Shown here one piece after another: positions 18,171 through 27,367 of a DNA stretch of 64,000 nt. Position 1 is the stretch's first letter, and every line of letters starts with the position of its first letter. The DNA comes from Candidatus Scalindua japonica. GTDB lineage: Bacteria; Planctomycetota; Brocadiia; Brocadiales; Scalinduaceae. The stretch is taken from NCBI RefSeq assembly GCF_002443295.1, contig NZ_BAOS01000004.1, positions 403,697 through 467,696 on the forward strand, written 5' to 3'. The translations under genes were made by a program, and so were the position numbers. The notes beneath the pieces are model-generated. The model worked only from the letters and a program-made list of their open reading frames with translations. It did not search any database and had not been told where the DNA came from.

Positions 18171-19631
18171 TTAATTCAAAACCTTAAACAATTTGTCCAT
18201 ACTATTTTTAAGTTCAATAGATGAGTTCTCCCAATTCTGTAAGGCATCATCTAAAGAGACTTGATCTGTATCGGTATTGACATTACTCACATAAAGTGGC
18301 ATATTTAAACTAGCATTGTGTTCCAGGATCTCTTTAATATCAACTACCTTACAAAAACCATCTTCATCCTTAAAGTTTTTATATGCGTTATAGATTCGTT
18401 TAATATGTATATCTTCTAAAAAAGCAATATTTTTTTCCTGTTTGACTTCTTTGACCGCATTGATTATTAACACCTTACCTCTCTTCTTTTTCTCTTTATT
18501 TGTCTTCGTAATCAACAAACACGCTTCCATGGGAGAGTTGTAAAACAGATTAGGCCCTAATCCGATGACACACTCCACTAAATCAAGCTCAATCATCTTT
18601 CGTCGCATACCAGCCTCAGCATCACGAAACAGAATCCCATGAGGCCATAAAGAGATAGAACGCCCATTGTTCTCATCCAGACTCTTCTGCATATGCTGTT
18701 GGAACGCGTAATCCGCACACCCCTGCGGAGGAGCACCCCAGAGATTTCTACCAAAGGGGTCATTCTCAAAACCCTTCCTGTCCCAGGCCTTAATTGAGTA
18801 TGGGGGATTTGCAAGAATCACATTAAATTTTTTGATCTCATCATTTTCAATAAAGGCAGGACTTGTCAGTGTATTGCCCCGGACAATACTGAACTCCTCT
18901 ATACCATGCATAAACATGTTCATCCGTGCGATAGCAGAGGTTATCAGATTAATCTCCTGTCCGTAGAGTTTCAGTGTGCGGTACTCCCTGCCTTCCTCCT
19001 TCAGGTGCAACGCGCAATTAAGCAGCAGGCCTCCGGAACCACATGTGGGATCGTAGACACTTTCACCCGGTTGAGGGTCCATGATCATGGTCATCAATTT
19101 TACCACAGTACGGTTGGTATAAAACTCCGCTGCCGTATGACCACTGTCATCAGCAAACTCCTTAATAAGATATTCATAGGCATTACCCAATTGGTCATCG
19201 GGTACTGTTGATAAATTGAGCTTGTGCTGTGAGTAATGTTCTATCAGATTGGTCAGGATTTCGTCTGAAAGACGATTTTTGTTTGTCCAGCTTGCATCGC
19301 CAAAAATACCAAAAAGGGTTTCAGGATTTGCCTTTTCAATTGCCCGCATAGCATTCTGCAGAGCCATTCCTACATTTACTGTAGTTTCACGCACAACGTT
19401 CCAATGGGCATTTTCAGGAACCTGAAAGTGGTGATTTTCTGCAAATGTCGCATACTCAATATCACCGTCACTTTCGGCAAGGGCATTCTCAAACTCTTCA
19501 TCATAGACGTCACAGATACGCTTAAAAAAGAGTAGGGGAAAGATGTATTGTTTATAATCACCGGCATCAATGGTACCACGCAAAGCGGTGGCCGCGCCCC
19601 AGAGATATTTCTCTAATTCCTGTTGGGTCAT
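18171..19631 (-). CDS. hsdM: Type I methyltransferase M subunit (first of two)
   Basis: 486 residues. HsdM N-terminal helical domain (1-160), SAM-binding motif I VYDPTCGSGG (192-201) and catalytic motif IV NPPY (275-278), so it should form N6-methyladenine. A conserved FYTPR-type segment reads EFYTNRTVV here. C-terminal part fits the family. Its ATG overlaps the stop of the other hsdM gene (ATGA). The two proteins are clear paralogues but only moderately similar, so this is an old duplication or a two-M system. HsdS follows downstream. Confidence 0.92.
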   Translation of the reverse strand: MTQQELEKYLWGAATALRGTIDAGDYKQYIFPLLFFKRICDVYDEEFENALAESDGDIEYATFAENHHFQVPENAHWNVVRETTVNVGMALQNAMRAIEKANPETLFGIFGDASWTNKNRLSDEILTNLIEHYSQHKLNLSTVPDDQLGNAYEYLIKEFADDSGHTAAEFYTNRTVVKLMTMIMDPQPGESVYDPTCGSGGLLLNCALHLKEEGREYRTLKLYGQEINLITSAIARMNMFMHGIEEFSIVRGNTLTSPAFIENDEIKKFNVILANPPYSIKAWDRKGFENDPFGRNLWGAPPQGCADYAFQQHMQKSLDENNGRSISLWPHGILFRDAEAGMRRKMIELDLVECVIGLGPNLFYNSPMEACLLITKTNKEKKKRGKVLIINAVKEVKQEKNIAFLEDIHIKRIYNAYKNFKDEDGFCKVVDIKEILEHNASLNMPLYVSNVNTDTDQVSLDDALQNWENSSIELKNSMDKLFKVLN

Positions 19632-21109
19632 TTAATAAATCCCTTTAAGATTGCCTTAAATTTCTCTTCCGCTCTCAAACTCTCATTCCAGGCGTTCTTC
19701 AGATCACTCATCGCCTCTTCTACCGAAGGCAGGTTATCTTCAATGATTTTCTCTACATAAAGAGGAATATTAAGATTGTAATCGTTTTCACGGATATCAT
19801 CAATAGTTGCGATTTTTACATAATTTTCAACATCAACATATGCATTAAACCACTCAAATATTTGTTTAACATTTTCCGGTTCTAAATAGTTTTGAGCTCG
19901 TCCGACTCTTATCTGATCAGAAGCATCAACAAATAAAACCCTGCCTCTCTTTGCCGCAACTTTATTTTCTTTAAATACCATCACACAGGCAGCTAATTGG
20001 GTTCCATAAAAGACATTTGGTCCCAAACCAATTACCGCCTCCAACAGGTCCTCTCCCAGGAGCGCTTTTCTGATTTTACCTTCAGCGCCTTTACGAAAGA
20101 GAGCGCCATGAGGAAGGACTACGGTCATTCTGCCTGTATCGTTCATGGATGTGACCATGTGTTGTACCCAGGCCATATCTCCATTTCCTCTGGGTGGAAC
20201 ACCGGCAATGTTTCTACCGTAAGGGTCATTTGCCCAGTTTTCCGCTCCCCAATCTTTTAAGGAAAACGGAGGATTTGCGATGACACAATCGAAGGTCTGC
20301 AGACCATCAGCTTCAAAGAAAGCAGGGCTGCGAAGCGTATCCCCACGGTATATCTTAAAATCTTCTATACCATGCAGAAACATATTCATTCTTGCTATAG
20401 AACTTGAAGTCAGGTTCTTTTCCTGACCATAGAGTTTAAGTGTACGATAATCTTCTTTATTCTCTTTCAGATGGTCAACACATTCAAGAAGCATCCCTCC
20501 TGTGCCGCACGCTGGATCATAAACACTTTCACCCTCTTTAGGATCTAATATCAAACCAAGTAGATGAACCACAGAGCGGGGTGTATAAAATTCGCCGGCC
20601 TTTTTATTAGTTAGATCAGCAAAATGTTTGATCAGATATTCATAAGCCTGTCCCAGCATATCCGGATTTACATTTCTGTTGCCAATGGTATATTGTGAAA
20701 AATGTTCAATCAAATCTATGAGCAGTTTATCAGATAGCTTATTCTTATTACTCCATTGGGCATCACCAAAAATCCCATAAAGAAAATCCTGATTTGCTTT
20801 TTCAATACTACGTAACGCTTTTTCAATTGCCAACCCAACGTTAACCGTAGTTTCCCGTACATCCTTCCAATGACACCCTTCCGGTACTTCAAAACGGTGC
20901 ATTTCAGGCAGAGACGCGAATTCCTCATCCCCGTCCGACTCCTCTAACGCCTGTCTAAATTCCTCATCATATACGTCAGAGATTCTTTTAAAAAATAATA
21001 GGGGAAATATATAAACCTTAAAATCAGAAGCATCAACCGGTCCTTTTAAGATCCAGGCCGCTTTTGATAAATACTGCTCAAGTTGTGATAGTGATATTTC
21101 TTTACTCAT
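19628..21109 (-). CDS. hsdM: Type I methyltransferase M subunit (second of two)
   Basis: 493 residues. Helical N-terminal domain (KAAWILKGPVDASDFKVYIF), EFYTPRSVV (173-181), motif I VYDPACGTGG (197-206) and motif IV NPPF (279-282). NPPF is a normal variant of the N6-adenine catalytic motif. The gene is first of the two in the operon and overlaps the next by 4 bases. Two full-length hsdM genes with one hsdS is not the standard M2S layout. The upstream DUF262 gene ends 95 bases before. Confidence 0.92.
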   Translation of the reverse strand: MSKEISLSQLEQYLSKAAWILKGPVDASDFKVYIFPLLFFKRISDVYDEEFRQALEESDGDEEFASLPEMHRFEVPEGCHWKDVRETTVNVGLAIEKALRSIEKANQDFLYGIFGDAQWSNKNKLSDKLLIDLIEHFSQYTIGNRNVNPDMLGQAYEYLIKHFADLTNKKAGEFYTPRSVVHLLGLILDPKEGESVYDPACGTGGMLLECVDHLKENKEDYRTLKLYGQEKNLTSSSIARMNMFLHGIEDFKIYRGDTLRSPAFFEADGLQTFDCVIANPPFSLKDWGAENWANDPYGRNIAGVPPRGNGDMAWVQHMVTSMNDTGRMTVVLPHGALFRKGAEGKIRKALLGEDLLEAVIGLGPNVFYGTQLAACVMVFKENKVAAKRGRVLFVDASDQIRVGRAQNYLEPENVKQIFEWFNAYVDVENYVKIATIDDIRENDYNLNIPLYVEKIIEDNLPSVEEAMSDLKNAWNESLRAEEKFKAILKGFIK

Positions 21110-21203
21110 TAGTTTTTTTCATCTGTCCAGATCGTCTCTTCCAATCATCATTAACTTCTTTTATTTTTTGAGATGAAATTTTAGTAGATTGCAACTGTAG
21201 AAA

Positions 21204-23000
21204 CTACAACTTCCAATAGTAATTCTTGATCTTTTGTCCCATCAATTTCCTTCTCTCTTGCAGAAACTCGTCATAGTGCTCTATGTTTTTGTTTTCCATT
21301 TCATCAGGTACACAGTGTGTTTTGAAATTTTCTCTCATTTCTTCTATATCTGTAATTGCACCATAAGCAGTTGAGCCATTGTTACAGTGATCTATGAGTT
21401 TTGAAAAATATTCTGATGGGGCTTTATCTCCAATTGCAATATTTATTTCACTTTGCATCATGACATAGTTTGCAATCTGATTGTATCTGCCTCGTGTAAG
21501 TCCATTTTTTTTGAGATAGTTTTTAGGGAAAAGGTGATGAACATCCCCTCTATGAGTAATCAGGTCTCTAACGGTTATCTCTTTTGATAAGAAACCCTTG
21601 TCATTAGCATGAACCTGAGAAGCCAGATATACCTTAAAATAAGGACTACTCGCAACTGATGTATTCATCTGTTGTGGTAATCCTGCATCCCAGAAAGCAT
21701 CTGATAATTCAGCGGCTTCTACGTTTTCCAGATATTTTGAAACACCAATTTCACCAATCTGCTTTATGTCAAAGTCAAATGATGATTCAGGTGAACCAGA
21801 ATAGCGTCCTGTCAGCACTGACATTACAAGCCATTTGCGAACGTTAGTTTCGATTGTAGCCGGTTCGATTTTATTAGCCCTCTGAACTAGATATACAATG
21901 TAGGCGAAATTAATAGCATTTTGTGAGCGAATCATACTTGATTCAACAAAACCAGCAGAACGGAGAATCATAACGAACCGTTTAAAGTCCGTTTCATTCA
22001 TAAACTTGAAAAGTCCTTCTTCAAGTTGTTTAAATGATTGTTCTGCAATTTCTTCTTCATACACCCTGGTCTCAAAGTTTCTACCGGACAAAAGCGCTAC
22101 TAAATCCTGAAGGCGGCCTCGCTTAAATTCTGAGGTAAATGCTACACGTAGCATATCTGTATAGGAAGGATCATAAAGATCGTCATTCTCTGATCTTAAC
22201 CATGACATTTTTTTGAAATATTCAGTTGAAGAGAACCCTTTATCTACTTCGGCAAGTTGCTGAAAGAATTCTGGTGCAACTGCTAGATGACAAAAATAGT
22301 CAATGCATTTGCGCATTTTATTGCCATTGTATGTTTCATTAGCAGCAATTTTTGACATGGCAAAGTCTGCCTGACTGAGAACGGCTCCTTGAGAATTTAT
22401 CCTAATAAATATTTCTGTAACAGTCTCGATGTCCAAATCTGAATTTAACTCAATAAGCCCAATATGGTTATTTACAATTCCACGCAATAACTCAATACTT
22501 TTAAAGATCTCGTCCTGGTTACTACCTTCATTTTTCTCACAATATTCATTTACAACCTTAAGAAGACTAACATCTTGCGAAAGGATATCTGAGATATTAG
22601 CAATCCATGTTTTATCTTTCTTTATGGCTGGATTAGTAACTTCAAATTTTCTCTCTTTCGGATTAAATGCGATGGATATATTGACCCTTTTATAGTCTTT
22701 GTTAATAACTCTTGCACCAAGTAGTGATGCCATAAGTGCGGTTACTCTTTGTTGGCCGTCAATTAATACTCTTTTACCCTCAGATGAAGTGCCATCCTTT
22801 AGCTTTACCGATGGATTTCGCCAGGCAATTAAGTAGCCTATCGGATATCCCTCATATAATGAATCTATCAAATCTCTGACTTTTGTTGCATCCCAGACAA
22901 ACGGACGCTGGATTTCAGGGATTGCAATTTCTCCAGACGAAATCCATGTAAGTAATGTTTGAATCGGATGCTGATTAACAGAGTATTGTTGAATTGACAT
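21204..23000 (-). CDS. DUF262 (GmrS-like) protein with C-terminal HNH-type domain
   Basis: 598 residues. DUF262 domain at about 10-240: [20 protein letters not shown] and the diagnostic [12 protein letters not shown] (78-89), which in related proteins acts as a ParB-like NTPase. The C-terminal region holds [13 protein letters not shown] (486-498) and [16 protein letters not shown], an HNH/DUF1524-type pattern. This domain pairing occurs in GmrSD-like restriction of modified DNA and in BREX-associated BrxU. It leads the type I operon on the same strand. A repeat shared with the DUF1016 gene lies 117 bases upstream. Confidence 0.8.
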   Translation of the reverse strand: MSIQQYSVNQHPIQTLLTWISSGEIAIPEIQRPFVWDATKVRDLIDSLYEGYPIGYLIAWRNPSVKLKDGTSSEGKRVLIDGQQRVTALMASLLGARVINKDYKRVNISIAFNPKERKFEVTNPAIKKDKTWIANISDILSQDVSLLKVVNEYCEKNEGSNQDEIFKSIELLRGIVNNHIGLIELNSDLDIETVTEIFIRINSQGAVLSQADFAMSKIAANETYNGNKMRKCIDYFCHLAVAPEFFQQLAEVDKGFSSTEYFKKMSWLRSENDDLYDPSYTDMLRVAFTSEFKRGRLQDLVALLSGRNFETRVYEEEIAEQSFKQLEEGLFKFMNETDFKRFVMILRSAGFVESSMIRSQNAINFAYIVYLVQRANKIEPATIETNVRKWLVMSVLTGRYSGSPESSFDFDIKQIGEIGVSKYLENVEAAELSDAFWDAGLPQQMNTSVASSPYFKVYLASQVHANDKGFLSKEITVRDLITHRGDVHHLFPKNYLKKNGLTRGRYNQIANYVMMQSEINIAIGDKAPSEYFSKLIDHCNNGSTAYGAITDIEEMRENFKTHCVPDEMENKNIEHYDEFLQERRKLMGQKIKNYYWKL

Positions 23001-23102
23001 TTATTTTCCTCTTTTTACATATGTAAATTCGTGAAATTGAAGAATAAAGAATCAAACCTAATGGGTTGTCTAATTTTTCATTAGATTCTGTATAGTTACG
23101 GA

Positions 23103-23172
23103 TTCTATCGTATAACGGAATTGTTTCAAGTGTTTTCTTTTCAATCACATAGCGGTATAGTATCTTTCATGT
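23103..23172 (-). promoter_or_regulatory. Shared upstream repeat, copy A
   Basis: About 70 bases upstream of the DUF262 gene that match 24547-24619 upstream of the DUF1016 gene, including aattgtttcaagtgt and caatcacatagc. Both copies precede minus-strand defence genes at a similar distance. On the minus strand they contain gatactatac and ttgaaa elements that could be promoter parts. I infer a shared promoter or operator. Confidence 0.5.
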
Positions 23173-23342
23173 GAAGGTATCATGAGGCTATAGAATACTT
23201 AATATCAAAATCGTTTTTTTTATTATTCAATATTTACGGGGGGATAAGTAATTAACAACATATAAGTTTTTTGTGTTTTTAGAATCCATCTATCTTTATT
23301 ATGTTAATATGTTTTATTATCAATTTAATGCAGGGAGATACT

Positions 23343-23534
23343 ATGAAGAATACAACTACAAATAATAGTATATCAGGAATGTACTATTGGTGGGCACAAT
23401 CAGCCCTGGTTGATGTATTAACTCGCAAATTCCGTAATCAAACACCAAAAATAGAGGATTCGTTTCATATGTTGAGAGATAGCACCGCATGTCTGTTTTT
23501 ATCTGAACTAATTAGTTTCGTCATTTTTCATTGA
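23343..23534 (+). CDS. Small hypothetical protein
   Basis: 63 residues from the ATG at 23343, which has a strong ribosome binding site (gcagggagata). The protein has YYWWAQSALVDVLTRKF and ends in a hydrophobic stretch. The 3' end overlaps the stop of the convergent DUF1016 gene by 14 bases. It could be a truncated gene whose end was replaced. I do not recognise the family. Confidence 0.4.
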   Translation: MKNTTTNNSISGMYYWWAQSALVDVLTRKFRNQTPKIEDSFHMLRDSTACLFLSELISFVIFH

Positions 23535-24537
23535 CAGCTTGCTGTTCTTCAATCAGTTGAATTTCTCGTTTTAGTTCTGTTTTCAATTCTTCCTCTGTGG
23601 GAAGAACCAGACGATATTTCGAAGCAAAAAGCTGCTCACTGTCCTTTAAGACAGAATACCTGACAACAGTATCTTCTTTGTCGCTGCAAAGGATTATTCC
23701 AATAGTTGGATTGTCATCCTCACTTCGCTTTAGATCATCAAACATACGGACATACATATCCATCTGACCAATATTCTGATGAGTTAATTTGCCGGTTTTT
23801 AAATCGATAATCACAAAACATTTAAGAATGTAATTATAAAAAACCAGATCAATATAAAAATGGGATGTTTCAGTACTTATTCTAAATTGGCGTGCTACAA
23901 ATGAAAAACCTTTGCCGACTTCTAAAAGAAATGCCTGAAGATTATTGATGATGTTTTTTTCAAGTGTTGATTCCTTTAATTCTTCATTTTCCGGTAAATT
24001 GAGAAATTCCAGTACATAAGGGTCTTTAATGAAATCACGAGCATTTTCATTTTCAACAAGTGATTCATTTTCTTTGTCTGATGATGAGAGCAGTCTTTCG
24101 TAATAGTGAGAATTGATATTTCTTTGAAGCTGCCGTACACTCCATCCTTGAGACTTTGATTCCTTTAGATAGTATTCACGGGCTTTGAGATTGTCAATGC
24201 GCATAATCAGACGAATATGTGACCAACTCAATTCTCTACACAGTGTGTAGAGTTTTTCGTTACTTGGAAAAACAAGATAAAACTGTCGAAAATTCCATAG
24301 GTTGGCGACAGAAAATCCTTTTCCAAACTCGGTATTAAGAGCGATAGACAGGTTTTTAATAAGATTAGCGCCATAATCAGCTCTTTCCTTACCCTTTTGC
24401 TCTTCGTCTATAATTCTTCTACCAATACTCCAGTAAGCTTCAACCATTGCGTAATTAACGGCAGAGTAGGCTTTGTTTCTTGCTTGTTGCAGAATAGCGC
24501 GGATATCGTTATAGAATGAATTATCAATCTCTTTCAT
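23521..24537 (-). CDS. DUF1016 PDDEXK nuclease (YhcG-like)
   Basis: 338 residues from the ATG at 24537. I prefer this start because the earlier one at 24591 lies in the repeated upstream element. N-terminal DUF1016 domain: DIRAILQQARNKAYSAVNYA, GKGFSVANLWNFRQFY, ELSWSHIRLIMRIDN. C-terminal PD-(D/E)xK domain: FYIDLVFYNYILKCFVIIDL then KTGKL, where the usual ELKTG is DLKTG. Members of this family sit in defence islands near type I systems. The frame is intact. A broken paralogue is at 4203. Confidence 0.85.
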   Translation of the reverse strand: MKEIDNSFYNDIRAILQQARNKAYSAVNYAMVEAYWSIGRRIIDEEQKGKERADYGANLIKNLSIALNTEFGKGFSVANLWNFRQFYLVFPSNEKLYTLCRELSWSHIRLIMRIDNLKAREYYLKESKSQGWSVRQLQRNINSHYYERLLSSSDKENESLVENENARDFIKDPYVLEFLNLPENEELKESTLEKNIINNLQAFLLEVGKGFSFVARQFRISTETSHFYIDLVFYNYILKCFVIIDLKTGKLTHQNIGQMDMYVRMFDDLKRSEDDNPTIGIILCSDKEDTVVRYSVLKDSEQLFASKYRLVLPTEEELKTELKREIQLIEEQQAVNEK

Positions 24538-24546
24538 ATCAATTTC

Positions 24547-24640
24547 CGATTTTATAGTATATCTGAATTGTTTCAAGTGTATTATTTTCAATCACATAGC
24601 TGTATAGTATCTTTTATGTAGCTGTATAGTATCTTTTATG
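24547..24640 (-). promoter_or_regulatory. Shared upstream repeat, copy B, with tandem unit
   Basis: Matches 23103-23172. Its last part, agctgtatagtatctttta with tg, is present twice in tandem (24598-24619 and 24620-24640). On the minus strand it reads toward the DUF1016 gene. Confidence 0.5.
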
Positions 24641-24698
24641 CAAAGCAGTGTTACTTCTTTTTGATGGGGCAGATTATTTAATTAAAAAAAGATAATTT

Positions 24699-25129
24699 TT
24701 GAAGAAAACTATTCTTATTAATATCACAAAGAATGGTGAACAGAGAACCGTGCCTCTTAATAAGAACGCATTAAGTGTTCTTGAAAAGAAGTTTAAAGTC
24801 AAGAGCCTGAAAATTGACTATGTGTTTCTCAACAGATATGGTTGGAAAGTCAATCATAACAGTCTCAGGAACGTCTTTCATAAATTAATACGAGAGGCAG
24901 GAATTGACAACTTCAGACTGCATGATTTGAGGCATACCTTTGCAACACGCATGGCGCAAAAGGGAATCGATATCTATAAGATATCAAAATTATTAAGTCA
25001 CAAAGATATTAAGATGACTCAGCGTTATGCTGTCATTGTCCTGATAGCTTGAGAGAAGGTGTTGAAATTTTAGAAACTGACTACAATCTGACTATACACG
25101 GCGAAAATGAAATTTTGGCAGAATTGTAA
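24699..25129 (+). pseudogene. Tyrosine recombinase, C-terminal remnant with frameshift
   Basis: The frame from TTG 24699 encodes TVPLNKNALSVLEKK, RLHDLRHTFATRMAQKGID (box II with R and H) and LLSHKDIKMTQRYA. It then shifts at about 25030: the next frame continues HCPDSLREGVEILETDYNLT to 25129, which contains the expected end after RYAH. The catalytic Tyr is retained, the N-terminal half and first Arg are lost and an in-frame stop lies just upstream. It is an old integrase relic at the edge of the defence island. 25130-25442 shows no gene. Confidence 0.75.
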
Positions 25130-25442
25130 AGTATTATTTGTCAGCAACTTACAACTCTGTTGATACTTATGTGTGCATGTGTATCAATTATCATTTTAGC
25201 CTTTGAGCTGGATCTGAAAAATGTAAGATTCAGGTCCGGAACTTACCATCCATTATCAACTCGCGATAACATAGACAATAAAAGTGGTTTTTGAAAGAAG
25301 TTACTATTGCCTGTAAAATTAATTACGTCCACCCAATCTTGATAGCTTCTTGTTATATTACCGATTTTCAGGCAAGTACATTAAATATTTTTTTTGTCAG
25401 GAATAAACCCAAAACTACCTGCCCAGTGAATGAATTATTACC

Positions 25443-25829
25443 TTAATACTCATCAGCGGTAAATGCGCCTTTAAAAAATTCAATTTCTGGTTTGTTATCG
25501 TTTTCTTTGAAAAAAACAGAAACAACATCAAAACGGCAATCTGTATCTTCGATTTTATTTACCACAAGGTAATTCTGCGCGGTACGAATTATTCTTTTTC
25601 TTTTCTCTTTCGTTACTGCCAACTCGGGTGGGCCATAATTCTCTGTCCGGCGCGTCTTTACTTCAACGAAGCTGATAGCACCTTTGTCATAAGCGATAAT
25701 ATCAATCTCTCCGTATCTGCTTACATAATTCCGTTTCAGTATCTTGCAGCCTCTTTTTATCAAAAGCTTTCCTGCCAGGGCTTCACCCTTTTTGCAAAGT
25801 TCACCAAGACCCAGTAGACGGTTATTCAT
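25443..25829 (-). CDS. yraN: YraN family (UPF0102) endonuclease-like protein
   Basis: 128 residues from ATG 25829: GKKGEALAGKLLIKRGCKIL-type start (CKKGEALAGKLL), NYVSRYGEIDIIAYDKGAIS then FVEVKTRR, the DIDIxxxxxxxxFVEVK pattern of the PD-(D/E)xK-like UPF0102 family. The chosen start overlaps the rplS stop by 8 bases, while the upstream codons lie inside the lysine-rich tail region of rplS. The function is uncertain. Placement after rplS is common in many phyla. Confidence 0.85.
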   Translation of the reverse strand: MNNRLLGLGELCKKGEALAGKLLIKRGCKILKRNYVSRYGEIDIIAYDKGAISFVEVKTRRTENYGPPELAVTKEKRKRIIRTAQNYLVVNKIEDTDCRFDVVSVFFKENDNKPEIEFFKGAFTADEY

Positions 25830-26304
25830 CCTTATTTTTTGCTTTGGCTTTCGGGGCCTTTTCTGCCTTTGTTGTTTCCGCCGGGGCCTCTTCCGTTTTA
25901 GCAGGTTCATCTGCCACCACTACAGGGACAGTATTCTCAGCAGCACTTGTTTTCTTTACTCTTCTGCGAATCTCCTTCAATCTCGCACTCTTCCCTTTTC
26001 TATCACGCAGGTAATACAATTTTGCGCGTCTTATCTTATGGCTCTTTTTTACTACTATGTCTACTATGTTTGGAGAATGCAGAGGAAATACACGCTCGAC
26101 ACCCTCTCCCTGCACTACCCTTCTTACAGTAAATGTCACTCTGTTGCCACTGCCTTTTTTAGAGATAACAGTCCCATTGAAAATCTGAATTCGTTCTTTT
26201 TCGCCCTCAACTGTCTTAACGTGTACATCAACCAGATCACCAACCTTAAACTGTGGTACTTTCTCCTTCATATTTTCTTTTTCAATTTCTGCAACTATAT
26301 TCAT
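25822..26304 (-). CDS. rplS: 50S ribosomal protein L19
   Basis: 160 residues from ATG 26304; the GTG three codons earlier lies too close to the aaggag site. Core L19 residues are visible: VPQFKVGDLVDVHVKTVEGE, RIQIFNGTVISKKGSG, GVERVFPLHSPNI, and RRAKLYYLRDRKGKSARLKE. A long Ala/Lys/Glu-rich tail of about 45 residues extends beyond the usual 115 residue protein. It sits at the interface of the two subunits in the ribosome. It follows trmD in the rpsP-trmD-rplS operon. Confidence 0.97.
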   Translation of the reverse strand: MNIVAEIEKENMKEKVPQFKVGDLVDVHVKTVEGEKERIQIFNGTVISKKGSGNRVTFTVRRVVQGEGVERVFPLHSPNIVDIVVKKSHKIRRAKLYYLRDRKGKSARLKEIRRRVKKTSAAENTVPVVVADEPAKTEEAPAETTKAEKAPKAKAKNKDE

Positions 26305-26340
26305 AATTCTCACTCTCCTTTGTGTTAAGTATTATCTATG

Positions 26341-27030
26341 TTATTTTGTTTTATCTTTCAATAAATCAGGTCTTCTCTCCTGTGTTCTCAAAATGGCGTT
26401 TTCCGTTTTCCACTCTTCTATCTTTGAATGATGACCGGACTTCAAAACCTCAGGAACTTTCATTCCCCTGAACTCCGCAGGTCTCGTATACTGAGGATAT
26501 TCCAGAGTCTTATTCACAAATGACTCATCTTGTAACGAATTATCTCCACCCAGGACCCCTGGAACTAATCTCGTAACCGAGTCAATTACAACCATTGCCG
26601 GAATCTCTCCGCCAGTAAGTACATAATCACCTATAGAAATTTCAATAGCACCTATCCCGGATCTGATTCTTTCGTCAAACCCCTCGTAGCGTCCGCATAT
26701 TATCATTAAGCGGGCCTTTTTCGACAACTCACCAGCAATTTCCTGATTAAACGTCTCTCCCTGGGGTGTCAGCAATATCTTTGTCGCCGCTGCATCATCA
26801 AGTATCTCAACCGCCTCAACCGCATTAAATACAGGCTCGGGCGTCATAACCATACCGGCGCCTCCCCCGTATGGTTTATCATCTACACACCTGTGTTTAT
26901 CATTAGAATAATCTCTGATATTGTGCAGATGAAAACTCACAAGCTCCTTTTCGCGAGCAATCTTCAAAATGCTTTCCCCCAGTACATTCTGAAACATTTC
27001 AGGAAACAGGGTCAAGATATCTATTCGCAT
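26341..27030 (-). CDS. trmD: tRNA (guanine-N1)-methyltransferase
   Basis: 229 residues from ATG 27030 (the longer frame uses a TTG). SPOUT fold: MRIDILTLFPEMF at the start, then DKPYGGGAGMVM and the knot region ISIGDYVLTGGEIPAMVVID with SVTRLVPGVLG. TrmD makes m1G37 in tRNAs reading CCN/CUN/CGG and prevents +1 frameshifting. Standard length. The gene is 22 bases after rpsP. Confidence 0.97.
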   Translation of the reverse strand: MRIDILTLFPEMFQNVLGESILKIAREKELVSFHLHNIRDYSNDKHRCVDDKPYGGGAGMVMTPEPVFNAVEAVEILDDAAATKILLTPQGETFNQEIAGELSKKARLMIICGRYEGFDERIRSGIGAIEISIGDYVLTGGEIPAMVVIDSVTRLVPGVLGGDNSLQDESFVNKTLEYPQYTRPAEFRGMKVPEVLKSGHHSKIEEWKTENAILRTQERRPDLLKDKTK

Positions 27031-27051
27031 AAGCAACCAGCTAAATATTCT

Positions 27052-27306
27052 TTATGATTTAATTCCTATTTTGTTCTTTTTAAGAATGCTGGCAACTGTC
27101 TCTGTTGGTTGAGCACCCACACTAAGCCAGTATTCGATCCTTTCTCTCTTCAATACGACCTTCTTGTCCTCATCTTTTTCCATAGGATCATAAGTCCCTA
27201 ACTGCTCAATACTTCTTCCATCTCGCTCTTCCCTCGCATCAAACGCACAAAGCCTGAAAAAAGCCCTGTTTCTTCGCCCCATTCTCTTTAATCTTAATTT
27301 TACCAT
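27052..27306 (-). CDS. rpsP: 30S ribosomal protein S16
   Basis: 84 residues from ATG 27306, preceded by aaaggag. MVKLRLKRMGRRNRAFFRLC, IEQLGTYDPMEK and ERIEYWLSVGAQPTETVASI are diagnostic. It contacts 16S rRNA in early 30S assembly. First gene after ffh in the conserved ffh-rpsP-trmD-rplS cluster. Confidence 0.97.
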   Translation of the reverse strand: MVKLRLKRMGRRNRAFFRLCAFDAREERDGRSIEQLGTYDPMEKDEDKKVVLKRERIEYWLSVGAQPTETVASILKKNKIGIKS

Positions 27307-27367
27307 ATACAAACTCTCCTTTATTGTACTATTGTTTTAATAAATCTAACCTGATAATACCTGATAC

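Noticed and set aside
25744..26328. Plus-strand frame of 194 residues over rplS
   Set aside because: It is the shadow of the L19 coding sequence and its Lys/Ala-rich tail.
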